A stretch of DNA of 64,000 nt, taken from NCBI RefSeq assembly GCF_024362695.1, contig NW_026063251.1, positions 349,001 to 413,000 on the forward strand, in the 5' to 3' direction. The position numbers and the translations under genes were made by a program. Below are positions 10,600-21,463 of this stretch, one piece after another. How positions within the stretch are numbered: position 1 is the stretch's first letter; every line of letters starts with the position of its first letter. The notes under the pieces were generated by a model. That model was not told where the DNA came from, ran no database searches, and saw only the letters and a program-made list of their open reading frames with translations. Source of the DNA: Pectinophora gossypiella (lineage: Eukaryota; Arthropoda; Insecta; Lepidoptera; Gelechiidae).

Positions 10600-11525
10600 T
10601 TGGAAGAAATGCCCGCCCTAAAACCGAATGATACTTTTACTACAGAGGAACGTGCATGTGAAAACCATTTCGTTCAAACTACTAAGCGAGAGTCGGATGG
10701 AAGGTTTTGTGTACAGATTCCATTTAAAGAATCACCCTCTTTGTTAGGTGAATCATACGCGCAAGCCAAACGACGTTTTATTTCGGTAGAAAAACGTTTG
10801 GAGCGTTCGCCTTCCTAAAAACAGATGTATAGCGACTTTATAAAGGAGTATGAAAGTTTAGGTCATATGACTCGCACGGACACATACAAACCGTTTAATT
10901 ACTTTCTTCCCCACCATGGAGTATTCCGCGAGCATAGCACTACGACTAAGCTGCGAGTTGTGTTCGACGCGAGCGCCGCTACTACATCAAACAAATCCTT
11001 GAACGATATACAGATGGTAGGTCCCGCTATACAAGGCGACTTGACGGATATTTTGCTACGTTTTCGCGAGCATAGTATGTTGCCTGTGCGGACATAGCAA
11101 AAATCTACCGCCAAGTCTTAATTGATGATGCGCAGCGCGACCTCCAACTCATTATGTGGCGTGATAGACGTTTGGACCCTATCAAAATATACAGGCTAAA
11201 TACGGTTACCTATGGTACTGCCTCTGCACCTTTTCTAAGCGTTAGGTGTCTGAAACAGCTGGCTATGGAATGCAGTGACCCGGTCGTTAGTCGTACAATC
11301 AAAGAGGATTTTTATGTCGATGACATGATTACCGGCGCATCATCGAAAGAAAACCTACTAACCGTGTGTAAAAAAACCACAGAAGTAGTAAAGAATGTTT
11401 TGAATTGCGCAAGTGGTTATATAACTTTGACTGTGCAGAGTACATTGACGGTAATGTATCGTTGCAGGATCTAGGGTTGGGCGAAAACGCGCAATGTAAA
11501 ACACTCGGTCTCGGGTAGTTGCATG
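10600..11525 (+). pseudogene. BEL-A: reverse transcriptase, first part
   Basis: Three broken frames give the BEL RT order: TTKRESDGRFCVQIPFKES, then NYFLPHHGVFRE and LRVVFDASAA (about 10899-10980), a frameshift near 11085, then NTVTYGTASAPF and the catalytic FYVDDMITG (about 11310-11336). Another frameshift follows near 11405. The segment ends at LGLG*LH, where CATG (11522-11525) was duplicated by the LTR element inserted next. The continuation is at 30787. Confidence 0.88.
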
Positions 11526-11819
11526 TGTAGGTGTAATGGGGTCTTACACCTAGCAAATAAAAGACTCCATTCGTGTAGTAAAATGAATTGTCCTTGTTAT
11601 TTCCGGGATATCTAATTATATATACAAAATGTCTACGCAACTAGTGGTAGGTTTGCACATTATAAACTTATTATCTATCAATTAAAAAAGGACAATTTAA
11701 AGTAAAATATGCAGTACGCGCATGCGCGGCGCAATCGTTCCTCTGCGCCCGCGCGTCGCTTTCCACCCCGGAAACTTTGCGCGAGCTATAAATACGACCG
11801 GCCTGACCGCGTCTCGGTT
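11526..11819 (-). repeat. 3' LTR of the 11526-30786 element, distal part
   Basis: About 107 bp (11713-11819, from AGTACGCGCATGCG to CTCGGTT) is repeated at 30628-30735 in the 5' LTR remnant. It contains a TATA-like GCTATAAATA. The remaining LTR bases are at 30397-30450, beyond the nested Jockey element, giving an LTR of about 346 bp. Confidence 0.75.
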
Positions 11820-13766
11820 GGATCGCTAGCAGTCGCATAGTGCGGACGCGTGTGTCAGTGTCCGACAACTACCTTCACCCGCGCACATTTTTACGGATAT
11901 CTGCACTCGAGGGTAAGTTTGTTTCTTTTTACCATCTTCCAAATTACCCTCGGGTGCGAAGTGCGGTGAGCGACTGCTCCCCCCCCCTTGCCTCCACCAG
12001 GTGTCTGTCTACCCCCGTAGACAGACATTTTTGTTTTTACCACTTTTCTGCCTCCATATCGGCGACTGTCTACCCTCAGTGGACAGTCGCCTCACTTCAA
12101 CACAAACTTGCTCCCTGCTTACAACTGCTGCTAGGCCGAGCCCACGCCCGCCTCGCGACTCGTGACCGGCCCCTAGTCGGCGAACTCTCGGACCCCTCAC
12201 TTCGGCACTGGTTTGCCGGGTGAGGTTAGTTTCGGGAGCGAGCCGGCGGGAGCGCGCCACCTGCCGCGAGTGAAACGGGGTGGGCAGAGCACTTTTGAGG
12301 AGCTGTCGGCCGGTTTTGCGGCTCCCGCGCCCCGACGGGTGGTCCCCCCTTCGGAAACCCCGCCCCACTACTAGGAACGCCCACACTTCGGCACTGGTTG
12401 CCGGGTGTGGGTGGCCCGGAAAGGGGGTGGGCAGAGAGGGGACCGCCTGCCGCGGTTGACGGGGGGCAAACCGGCAACTCTTTTGGGGTCGGAGACTCAT
12501 TAGCCCGCAAGGGCTCGGGGCACCCGGTGCGCCGGGTGTCCCGACGGTTGGCCGCGCCGGCGGGGAAGGGGGTCAGACCCCACCGCCGGTGAGGCGCTTA
12601 ATTAGGGAGTGGTAGGGGGGGACATGCCCCCCCCCTCCCCACGCCCCGGCTCCGGCCGCGCGGGCACTCGCCGCCCCATAGGAAAGATTTCCCGCCCCAG
12701 AGTGTTCCGGAGAAGCAACCCTCCCCTCGAGCTGTCGCACTTCCGGGACACTCTGGACGCATTTATTAGGGCTCCACCAACACAACAGCCCTCCCTTCCC
12801 TCCACCCCCACCACCCCAGGTGGGGGCGAAGCTTACTTTGATGCGGTCCTCATGGATGAGGACCCGCCCGCGGCCCATTACCCGCCGCTGCCGCCGCCGC
12901 ACCACATCGCGGCGGTGCCGCCGCCGCCGCCTGCGCCGCGCCCAACCATGGCCACACCGGGCCCAACAACGCCCACGCGGCCCTATGAGCCGCCCCGCCT
13001 GCCCGAAACCCCGCGCAAGCCTGCGCCCCCGCCGTCGCGCTACCCGCGACCGGGGCAGCAGCAGCAGCAGGGGCCGCCGCAGAGCCGCCAGCCGCAGCCG
13101 AGCCGCCAGCCCCAGCCTCAGCCTCAGCCGAGCAGTCAGCCGCAGCCGCAGGCACCAGCGACACAGCCGCAGCCACAACCGCAGCGCGCTCCCAAACAGA
13201 GGGTGAGTCGCACATCTTTCTCTCCCACCCCACCGGCAAAAATGGTCGCTGCCCCCTCCCCATCTTCGGGCAGCGACGAATATCAACTCCGTCTGCCGGT
13301 GGCTCGGGACGCCAGATCCCCCCCCCCCCCTTCCGAGGGGGTTCGAGTCCGGGGGCCCCGACGCCGCTCCCACACACTCCGCCGGCGGCATCTTACGCCG
13401 CGGCGACAAAAAAGGCTGACACAGCTCGGCAGCCAGCATGGTGGGTGAGCACTCACCCCCCGCTCAGCCCCCAGCTCCGCTGCTGAGCCCAATACATATG
13501 ACACCACCGCGGGACGAACATTCCCCGCGCCAGGCCAAGCCCGCAACGCAGCCCGCTCCGCCGAAGCGTGAGCGTTACCCCCCCATTGGTGGTGGAGGTA
13601 CTCCCGGATTGGGCCCGACATTTCCGTGTCCTCCGGGAGAAGCTCGGACACCCCCCTAATGCCCGACCATACGGGCGGGGGGTACGTTTCATCCCACGCT
13701 CGGGAGATGAGTATAGGGTCATACAGAGTTATCTGATGGCCCTGGAGAAGGAGACCACACTGTCGT

Positions 13767-13884
13767 TGAATAAAACTCCGTTACTCCACAATCGCAACTA
13801 ACTTTTATTAAATTTTGACGTTAACACAAAGAAAAATATTTTACATCCACCTTCAATCTTATGATATTTATTACGACGTAAACA
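13767..13884 (-). repeat. BEL-B 3' LTR (118 bp)
   Basis: On the minus strand it begins TGTTTACGTC and ends TTTTATTCA. It looks identical to the copy at 20405-20522. This is short for the family, where LTRs are usually a few hundred bp. Confidence 0.88.
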
Positions 13885-14383
13885 TTCCGCCTCCCAAGAA
13901 CTCTGTTCTTAAGGAGCATGTACATTACACTTATTCAATTAAAGTTAAATTTAGTAAGTACAAGAATTCAATTAATTACAATATTTATACAATATTATAA
14001 TAATTGTGACACCTATTTTACTTAGATTATATAATTATTATAATTTATTTTCATTTATTATTCATTTTTAAATAACAATTAAATATTCAATATCTCCTAT
14101 ACTTAAAGGTTGCCTGGAAGAGATTGCTACTTAGCAATAAGGCCGCCTATTGTACTAATTCTATTTCTCTTTTGTTTTTTCCTGTTTGTGCAATAAAGTA
14201 TTTGTTATGTTATTATGTTATATATTTTTTTTACAATAGCTCGATATAATAAACTAACCATGATTATAACTAGTATAATAACATGTTAGCATAAATTATC
14301 AAATGGACTGTATACATGGTAAATTAGTAATTACACTATTATTAACATTGCAAAAATTTTACTTATTTAACAAACTTAATTAC

Positions 14384-17300
14384 TTATTCACAGATTGGCA
14401 AAATACATAATTTCGTAACAGGTCGCTTAATTAAATTATTTTTACATTTGATCGTAACTACTCTGGTTATATCATCTGGACCTGCGTGTTTTTGCTCTAC
14501 TCTGCCGTACAACCATTTTGCTGGCGGTAAGTGGTCCTCCTTGACCAAAACAATATCCCCTACATTAGGCTCAGGATTAATTTTGCCCCATTTATACCGT
14601 TGGGAAAACTGAGTAAGGTATTCTTGGGACCACCGACGCCAGAAATGCTGAACCATGCGCTGCGTAAGCTGCCACCGTTTTACAAGATTAATATTAGACC
14701 CTTCAAAATTATATTCGGGAGGAACCACCAAGGGCTCCCCGACCAAAAAATGACCAGGTGTTAATGGGATTGGATCCTCAGGGTTGTCACTCATTGATCC
14801 ACGGGCGATTGGTCTCGAATTGAGGCACGCTTCGATTTGCGATAATACGGTAGACATCTCCTCATAGGTAAGGGTCGAATCTTTAAGAACTCGTTTGAGG
14901 TGATATTTTAGCGATTTTACGCCCGCCTCCCATAGACCACCAAAATGTGGTGCATGGGGGGGTATAAAATGCCAGTTCGTACCATTATTAGCCAAATATT
15001 CAGCGATTTCAGGAGCCAAACTTGACTTTTCATTCGAAAAGAGGACTTGAAGTTCTCGGGAAGCTCCCACAAAGTTGGTCCCGTTATCGCTCCATACATG
15101 ACCACACCGCCCACGCCTGGCCACGAAGCGCTTAAAGGCCGCTAAAAACCCTTGTGTCGTCAAATCGCTGACCGCTTCCAGGTGCACAGCTCGTGTAGCC
15201 ATGCACACAAACAGGCAGATATAGCCCTTGAAACAACGATGACCGCGACCCTTAGAGACTCTCATATTTATGGGACCAGCATAGTCCAACCCACTCCTAA
15301 AAAATGGACGATCGATAGTTACACGCGCAGCTGGTAACTGTCCCATCAGTTGATCATGAGTGGACGTTTTGAAGCGAGCGCAGGTCACACACTTGCGATA
15401 GACCTGTTTTACTATATTTTTAACGCCAATTATCCAGTATTTGGACCGTAAGTAGGTCAGCATAAGCTGTGGCCCCCCATGAAGAGTTTTTTCATGAGAT
15501 TCATCAACCACTAACCACGTGAACCAACCTTTACTGCTCAGTATAATTGGATGTTTGGTAGAATATTGTTCGTTAGAGTTGGCCAGGCGTCCTCCAACCC
15601 GTAACAGTCCTTGGTTATCTATAAAAGGGGTCAGCGAATACAGCTTACTCCTTTTCTTCATACACCCGTGTCTACGGAGATGTTCCACATCTTCACCAAA
15701 ATCCCGTACCTGTGTGAGACGAACACAAGTGACCCATGCTTCATTAATCTCGTCACTACTCAAATATGGTAGGAATTTTGGTCGACTGTTCTTAGGTTGT
15801 CTTAAAGCTAAAATTCTCCTGCAGTACGCCACCACACGCACCATTCTTTTTAAAGAGGAAAATTTTGTCCATAACAATTCGACCTCATTATGTATCGAAG
15901 TTGTATGAGATTTGATCTCCCTTTCCTCTAAATTGGTAACTTCATCGGATTTGGGATAATCTATGGTGGTTTTGTGTAGCCATTCAGGTCCCTGAAACCA
16001 CAAACTGGTTAATTTTAGCTCCGCAGTATTCAAACCACGTGAAGCGCAGTCCGCAGGGTTGTCACTAGACTGTACATGCGACCACTGCGAACTTTCTAGT
16101 GTGGATAAGATTTCCGATACTCGGTTGGCCACGAAAGTCTTCCACCTGTTAGGGTGACCCTTTAACCAGGCGAGAACAATAGTCGAGTCTGTCCATGCAT
16201 GTATCTTGTGTGGTTCCACACTCAGTATCTCAGCAACCTCCTTCAGCAGTCTCGCTAAGAGGGTGGCTCCGCTCAATTCGAGCCGAGGAATAGATATCTG
16301 CTTGATAGGAGAGACCTTAGTTTTCGAAGTTAACAGGTGAACATGTATCCTCCCATCTCGATCGGTAACCCGGAGATACACAACTGCTGCATACGCATCG
16401 TTGGAGGCATCACAAAACCCATGTATTTCTACATCTTTGCTATCCGGTCCTTTACCAACCCAACGGGGGATTTCTATGCCACATAGGTTTTTTACGTCCT
16501 CTCGGAAACCAAGCCATTCTTCCAATAACAATTGCGGTAACTCATCATCCCATGCAATACCTGTCATCCACAATTTTTGAATGAATATCTTTGCTGGAAT
16601 GATACAAGGTGCGATCCAACCTAACGGGTCAAATAAGCGAGATATATCAGACAAGACAGTACGCTTCGTTACAGGATACTTTTGCGGTGGAAGCTGAACG
16701 GAGTATACGAACGTATCGAACGTTTTATTCCACGTGAGTCCCAGGATTTTCATGGTATCATCGGTAAGCAAAGGTAAGTACTCTTTTCCCTCTTCATTTT
16801 TATTTATTATTTCCAGAACCTTCTCGTTATTGCTGGACCACTTTTGTAATTCGAACCCGCCCCTTTTCATCATTTCATTCATTTGATTAAAGGTTTCTAC
16901 AGCTTCTTCTTCACTTTCACAGGTTGTCATCAGGTCGTCCATGTAAAAATCCGACAACACTTTGTCTGCGGCTATAAGAAATTGTGTACCTTCATCTATA
17001 GCCAGTTGCTGTAATGCTTTGACTGCCAGGTAAGGTGCCGATGAAGTTCCAAAAGTGACTCGAAGTAGCTTGTAATCCTTGAGCTCACCTTTTGGATCAT
17101 CACGCCACAGTATTCTCTGAAAATCTGTATCCTTTTCAGACACCTTGACCATCCGATACATTTTAACAATGTCAGCAACTAAACAAATTGGATTCATCCG
17201 AAACCTCATAACCAAATGTCGAAGATCAGGTTGAAGCCGTGGACCAACTAAAAGATCATCGTTTAAGGAAATGCCATTTTCCCCTTTGCACGACGCGTCA

Positions 17301-19624
17301 AATACAACGCGAACCTTAGTGGTGGACTTGTCATTGCGGATTACCGCGTGGTGGGGTAAGTAGACCGCATCAGGTTTTTTACGATCTTCTTCATTAGTAA
17401 TCTCCTGCATGTGGCCCAACTGTAAATATTCTGCGAGAACTTCATCATATTTTTGTTTCAGGTCCGGGTTCTTCAGAAGTCTCTTCTCTTGTGCAACAAA
17501 TCGGCGTGCTGCTATTTCTCGAGAATTTCCATATTTGCATGCAGGATCTTCGTTGCGAAATGGCAACTGCACTATGTATCGACCCTCAGCATCTCTGGTG
17601 GTGGTAGCAGCAAACATGTCTTCACATTTTTGTTCTTCCTTTGACATAATTCTTTTTAGTGGTTGTGCTTCCGCTTCTAAATCCCAGAATCGTTTTAGAA
17701 GTTCATTATCGTCGGTATACGAGTGTAAGGTTACACTGGCGCTATGACAATGAACTGGTTTCGGTTCAACTTGGCCTGACAGAATCCAACCTAAAGTAGA
17801 ATTCTGTGCCATGGTGGTACCAGCTGCATTTTTGAGAAGACCTTCAAGCAAAATCTGGCCATAAATTTCACTGCCTAGCAATATATCAATTTTCCCAGGA
17901 GTATGGTATCCAGGATCTGCCAACTGAAGTGCTTCTAACTCTGGCCAGCCAGTCAACTCAAGCTTCTTTACTGGTAAAAATGTTGTCAATTTGTTCAAGA
18001 CGTGGCAATTTACTTGGATGGTAAAATTAAGATTATGGAGCGAGGATAAGTTGACATTAACTACACCTTTTGAAGTCAATGTCCGCTGGTTTTCTCCTAA
18101 TCCTGATATGGAACTCTGCATAGGAATTTTCCTAAGCCCAAGCAATTGTACAGCTGATTCGGTAATAAATGAGGCCTGAGACCCCTGGTCTAGTAAAACT
18201 CTCAGCCGTTGGTTGATACCATTTCTCCCCTCTGCGTTAACTATAGCTGTAGCTAACAATACCTGGGTATGGTCCATTTTATTGGAGGAATGGTTGGTTA
18301 CAACATTTTTTGGCACCCCGTCAATACGGTGTGGGTCGTCGGTCGCAGCACGGAACGCAACTACATGGTTCACACTTACAGGCTTTTCTGTAGATGGTTG
18401 TTGGTTGGTGTCTTGGTTTGGTGGGTGGAGCAACGAGTGGTGCTTACGCTTACATATGCGACACGAAGTACGAAGGTAACATGATTTAACAGTGTGGTTT
18501 GCACCAAAGCAATTAAAACAAATTCCACGGTTTTTAACAAATTCTATGCGTGTATTATAATCGGCCTGATTAAATTTTTTACATTGAAACATTTTGTGAT
18601 TTTCGGAGCAAAATGCACATACCACAGAGGAGGGCATAGACACGTGATGTACTTTGGGATGTATATTCTCCCTAGGTTTACTCTTATTAGGCTCCAGAAA
18701 CTCTAAAGCTCTAAACCTGCTAACCAAAAAGTCTTCAAATTGAGAAAAGGTCGGTAAATCCTCACCAGATTCACTAATTTTAATTTCCCACTGCTTTCTT
18801 GTTTCTGGATCCAATTTCAAGCAAGTTACATAAATAATAATCACATCCCAGGTATCAGTTGGTATATCTAAATTACTTAATGCATTTAAACAATCTTTCG
18901 TTGTGTCTAAAAGGTCCCTTATGCCGTTAGCGCTTTGTACTGTTAGATTACGCTGACCGAACAATCTTTTAAGTAAACAAGTCGATATGTATTTTTTATT
19001 ATTGTACCTGTCCTGCAACTGTTTCCAACAAATGACATAATTATCGGCGGTGATAGGTATATTACGTAACAGCTGTTCAGCCTCCCCTGACAAATACGTT
19101 TTCAGATATTGTAATTTCTGTACATCATCTAAATGATGATTTTTGTCAACAAGTGAAACAAATAAATCGTGAAACGTAGGCCACTCTGTGTATTTACCAG
19201 AGAAGGTAGGTAGCTTTATATCGGGCAATCTAACATGGTGTGAATAACCTTTACTACTATGTTGAACTGTAGGTAACGGCGTAGATGAATTTAGAGAATC
19301 ATTGATTGGTCGAAATGTTCTTACGGCATCTTTTAAGAGACACTTATAGTCAGTATATTCCTCTTCCATTAAATTGAATATATCTAATGCAAAATATGGA
19401 TGATCAGTCAATGTTTCAGGTGAAGCTAGTTTGACAATTTCACCATGGGTACTTCTTATATTCAACAACAAATCATTCAAAGAATCCAACTTTGTTTCTA
19501 CATAGTTTAAAGTAATTCGTGACTTCGGTGATTTTCTAAAATTGATCTCAGCTTTTTTAAGTTGATCTCTGTAATTAGTTTGCAATTTAATAAGAGTATC
19601 CATAGCATAGAAGTAGGTAAACAA
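14384..19624 (-). CDS. BEL/Pao Gag-Pol polyprotein, intact (1746 aa)
   Basis: This is a single uninterrupted frame. Order: Gag (residues 1-330, with RLPDIKLPTFSGKYTEWPTF); three zinc knuckles (336-348, 369-382, 388-400); aspartic protease (LLDQGSQASFI at about 477, a D-x-G variant); RT (VVFDASCKGE, VADIVKMYRMV, catalytic FYMDDL near 900); RNase H (GFCDASNDAYAA); integrase with an HHCC zinc finger (HEKTLHGG...CVTC) and a DDE core (GLDYAGP, WSDNGTNFVGA); and a basic C-terminus. The start may be residue 8 (MDTLIKL) rather than the first Met. It supplies particle formation, cDNA synthesis and integration. Likely young and perhaps still mobile. Confidence 0.95.
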   Translation of the reverse strand: MFTYFYAMDTLIKLQTNYRDQLKKAEINFRKSPKSRITLNYVETKLDSLNDLLLNIRSTHGEIVKLASPETLTDHPYFALDIFNLMEEEYTDYKCLLKDAVRTFRPINDSLNSSTPLPTVQHSSKGYSHHVRLPDIKLPTFSGKYTEWPTFHDLFVSLVDKNHHLDDVQKLQYLKTYLSGEAEQLLRNIPITADNYVICWKQLQDRYNNKKYISTCLLKRLFGQRNLTVQSANGIRDLLDTTKDCLNALSNLDIPTDTWDVIIIYVTCLKLDPETRKQWEIKISESGEDLPTFSQFEDFLVSRFRALEFLEPNKSKPRENIHPKVHHVSMPSSVVCAFCSENHKMFQCKKFNQADYNTRIEFVKNRGICFNCFGANHTVKSCYLRTSCRICKRKHHSLLHPPNQDTNQQPSTEKPVSVNHVVAFRAATDDPHRIDGVPKNVVTNHSSNKMDHTQVLLATAIVNAEGRNGINQRLRVLLDQGSQASFITESAVQLLGLRKIPMQSSISGLGENQRTLTSKGVVNVNLSSLHNLNFTIQVNCHVLNKLTTFLPVKKLELTGWPELEALQLADPGYHTPGKIDILLGSEIYGQILLEGLLKNAAGTTMAQNSTLGWILSGQVEPKPVHCHSASVTLHSYTDDNELLKRFWDLEAEAQPLKRIMSKEEQKCEDMFAATTTRDAEGRYIVQLPFRNEDPACKYGNSREIAARRFVAQEKRLLKNPDLKQKYDEVLAEYLQLGHMQEITNEEDRKKPDAVYLPHHAVIRNDKSTTKVRVVFDASCKGENGISLNDDLLVGPRLQPDLRHLVMRFRMNPICLVADIVKMYRMVKVSEKDTDFQRILWRDDPKGELKDYKLLRVTFGTSSAPYLAVKALQQLAIDEGTQFLIAADKVLSDFYMDDLMTTCESEEEAVETFNQMNEMMKRGGFELQKWSSNNEKVLEIINKNEEGKEYLPLLTDDTMKILGLTWNKTFDTFVYSVQLPPQKYPVTKRTVLSDISRLFDPLGWIAPCIIPAKIFIQKLWMTGIAWDDELPQLLLEEWLGFREDVKNLCGIEIPRWVGKGPDSKDVEIHGFCDASNDAYAAVVYLRVTDRDGRIHVHLLTSKTKVSPIKQISIPRLELSGATLLARLLKEVAEILSVEPHKIHAWTDSTIVLAWLKGHPNRWKTFVANRVSEILSTLESSQWSHVQSSDNPADCASRGLNTAELKLTSLWFQGPEWLHKTTIDYPKSDEVTNLEEREIKSHTTSIHNEVELLWTKFSSLKRMVRVVAYCRRILALRQPKNSRPKFLPYLSSDEINEAWVTCVRLTQVRDFGEDVEHLRRHGCMKKRSKLYSLTPFIDNQGLLRVGGRLANSNEQYSTKHPIILSSKGWFTWLVVDESHEKTLHGGPQLMLTYLRSKYWIIGVKNIVKQVYRKCVTCARFKTSTHDQLMGQLPAARVTIDRPFFRSGLDYAGPINMRVSKGRGHRCFKGYICLFVCMATRAVHLEAVSDLTTQGFLAAFKRFVARRGRCGHVWSDNGTNFVGASRELQVLFSNEKSSLAPEIAEYLANNGTNWHFIPPHAPHFGGLWEAGVKSLKYHLKRVLKDSTLTYEEMSTVLSQIEACLNSRPIARGSMSDNPEDPIPLTPGHFLVGEPLVVPPEYNFEGSNINLVKRWQLTQRMVQHFWRRWSQEYLTQFSQRYKWGKINPEPNVGDIVLVKEDHLPPAKWLYGRVEQKHAGPDDITRVVTIKCKNNLIKRPVTKLCILPICE

Positions 19625-20385
19625 AGCCTAGTATCTGAACCAAATGTATGAGATACAAATAAATAAATATGTACTTATTTAGTCGCAATAAAACACAATA
19701 GGGTAGATACGTACCGATTATAAACACAAAAAATGAATTAAGTAGGTATTATTAAAGTCCTTGATATCGAAACTACACTTTAGAACAGATAAACACGACC
19801 GTAAACAGCTTATTGATGCACATCATAATATTTGTAGGTATTGCTTCGACTCCTTTGTAATATGTACTGAAAATAGGTAAATCTGGAAACAGGTAAGTAG
19901 GTATCTTGTAACGCCATATACCACCGTCGTTCCCTCGATGTCACCCGGTAAGTAAGGAATTTTCGTATAGCGCACGCAGAAGAAGACCAATCTCCCAAGC
20001 TAGGTAAATACCAAATCGTACTTTCCCATCCAATTAGGTAGATCAGCAGAAAATAATAATGTTGACCGTCAAACACATCGAAAGTTCTCGATCTCCACTT
20101 ATGTACATAATAGGTAGAGGTATAGCACGGTTTAATCGATGCGGCGTAGCTCAACCTCACACAACCAGCTTCCAGTGTCTTGGTCCCTTTCAGCAGCTCA
20201 CCAATTCCTCTGTGTAACCGTTACGTAGATAAGTAGAAGGTACCTTTCCCCACAGCTCGTCGTTCTGTAGTTTCGAATAAAAATATGGACGATTCTCCTC
20301 GCACTTCAATATTTTTTGTTTTGTTGGTGATTATCGTGTAAATTATTTTATATTTTATATGTATTTCGCGTCGCTACTAAATATA

Positions 20386-20404
20386 TTCGGCTCGTAACGG
20401 ACCA
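20386..20404 (-). promoter_or_regulatory. BEL-B primer binding site
   Basis: TGGTCCGTTACGAGCCGAA on the minus strand starts directly after the 5' LTR. TGG pairs with the CCA end of a tRNA; the tRNA identity was not determined. BEL-C has a related site at 56550 (TGGTCCATCGAGCCG). Confidence 0.7.
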
Positions 20405-20522
20405 TGAATAAAACTCCGTTACTCCACAATCGCAACTAACTTTTATTAAATTTTGACGTTAACACAAAGAAAAATATTTTACATCCACCTTCAATCTTAT
20501 GATATTTATTACGACGTAAACA
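20405..20522 (-). repeat. BEL-B 5' LTR (118 bp)
   Basis: It looks identical to 13767-13884 and is followed on the plus strand by the TSD copy GTCGT (20523-20527). Confidence 0.88.
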
Positions 20523-21426
20523 GTCGTGGTTCTCCTACTCCCTCCCGGCGGAGCGCAGCCTCAAAGTGGCGATTAGAGGGCTGCCGGTCGACACCGACCC
20601 GACCCTCATTGAGGCTGAATTGCGCCAACTGGGGTACACCCCCGAGTTCGTGCGCGCCATCCAGGCGCGTTTCGGACGACCGGGGTGTATTTACTACGCC
20701 CAGCTCGAGCGCAACGCTGCCACCATCCCAGGCATATACGGAGTGACGGAGCTCCTCAATATGCCTGGGGTGAAGATAGAGGCCTGGCGGGGCAAGAAAG
20801 GACCGGCGCAATGTCACCGGTGCCAACTGTTCCGCCACTCCTCGCACAAATGCCACCGCAAGCTTGCGTGTGTGCGGTGCGGGGAGGAGCATCCGGCCAA
20901 GGAGTGCCCTCGACGCTGGAACAGCCGGCGACTTGCGCCAACTGCGGGGGGCCACATCCGGCCAACCATGTGGCCTGCCCGGTCTTCTTGCGCGAGGCGC
21001 GCAATAAGAGGGCCGGAACCGCAGCCCGCACCTCCTCAGGGCCGACGGCCAAGAAAGTCTTGGTCGCGCCCACGGGGGAGAAGAACGCCCAAGGGTCGCT
21101 CATGGCGGCGGCCAATGGCCCAAAGAGCGGCCCTGCGAAGAGGCGCAGAGGAGGGCGCGGGAGAAGAGGCAAAGGTCCTGCCTTGCCCCAATTCCCGCCG
21201 CGACAGCAGCCAAAGGAGCCGGCGGTATCAACGTCTGCTCCTCCCAAAACCCCCGCCGTCCGGCCCCCCGCCCCAAGCCAGGGGAAGGGGAAGTCGGCCA
21301 GCACCGGCGCCCCAGCCACTGCCAAGAGGGCAGTGCTGTTGGTCGCCATGGGGGTCTTCCAGGACGTCCTGAAGGCCCTGGAGCAGGATCTCGATCCTGT
21401 TCCAGTGCTTTTGGACGGGATGAATA

Positions 21427-21463
21427 GACTCTTAACTGCGTAACATTCACGCAGTTAAGAGTC
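21427..21463 (+). promoter_or_regulatory. Stem-loop at the Jockey-1 ORF1 stop / ORF2 start
   Basis: A perfect 15-bp stem, GACTCTTAACTGCGT (21427-21441) with ACGCAGTTAAGAGTC (21449-21463), encloses a 7-nt loop. The ORF1 stop TAA (21441-21443) sits at the top of the stem and ORF2 is already open there with no ATG. Conserved in Jockey-2, so probably functional in translating ORF2 by reinitiation or frameshifting (inference). Confidence 0.7.

Larger units (their letters stand above)
13767..20522 (-). mobile_element. BEL-B: intact BEL/Pao LTR retrotransposon
   Basis: Two direct 118-bp copies (13767-13884 and 20405-20522), which look identical by eye, bound one long Gag-Pol frame. A 5-bp TSD, GTCGT, lies at 13762-13766 and 20523-20527, and the uninterrupted Jockey-2 sequence shows the empty site CTGTCGTGGTTC. 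On the minus strand the 5' LTR is followed at once by a primer binding site starting TGGTCCGTTACGAGCC (20404-20386), and the 3' LTR is preceded by GGGAGGCGGAA (13895-13885). A leader of about 760 bp and a 3' UTR of about 490 bp show nothing else. Confidence 0.93.
12624..21443 (+). pseudogene. Jockey-1 ORF1 (Gag-like), split by BEL-B and frameshifted
   Basis: The likely start is the ATG at 12624 (MPPPSPRPGSG). The N-terminal region is proline-rich with a long PQ/Q repeat (about 13050-13190). A frameshift lies between about 13440 and 13570, after which WARHFRVLREKLGHPPNARP is read. BEL-B interrupts at 13767-20522. The second half has the pre-zinc-knuckle region (VAIRGLPVDTDP) and CCHC fingers (CHRCQLFRHSSHKC, CVRCGEEHPAKEC, CANCGGPHPANHVAC). 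A one-base deletion near 20910 relative to Jockey-2 shifts frame before the third finger. The ORF ends at TAA 21441-21443. Confidence 0.88.

Noticed and set aside
11840..12223. 127-aa open frame in the Jockey-1 5' UTR
   Set aside because: No homologous frame in Jockey-2, no domain, and it lies upstream of the true ORF1 ATG. Probably untranslated leader.
12573..13439. Long open frames antisense to Jockey-1 ORF1 (up to 288 aa), and similar ones at 39753-40606 and 40899-41435
   Set aside because: They are shadows in GC-rich coding DNA with low-complexity Arg/Gly/Ala content and no domain. The sense strand carries the real ORF1.
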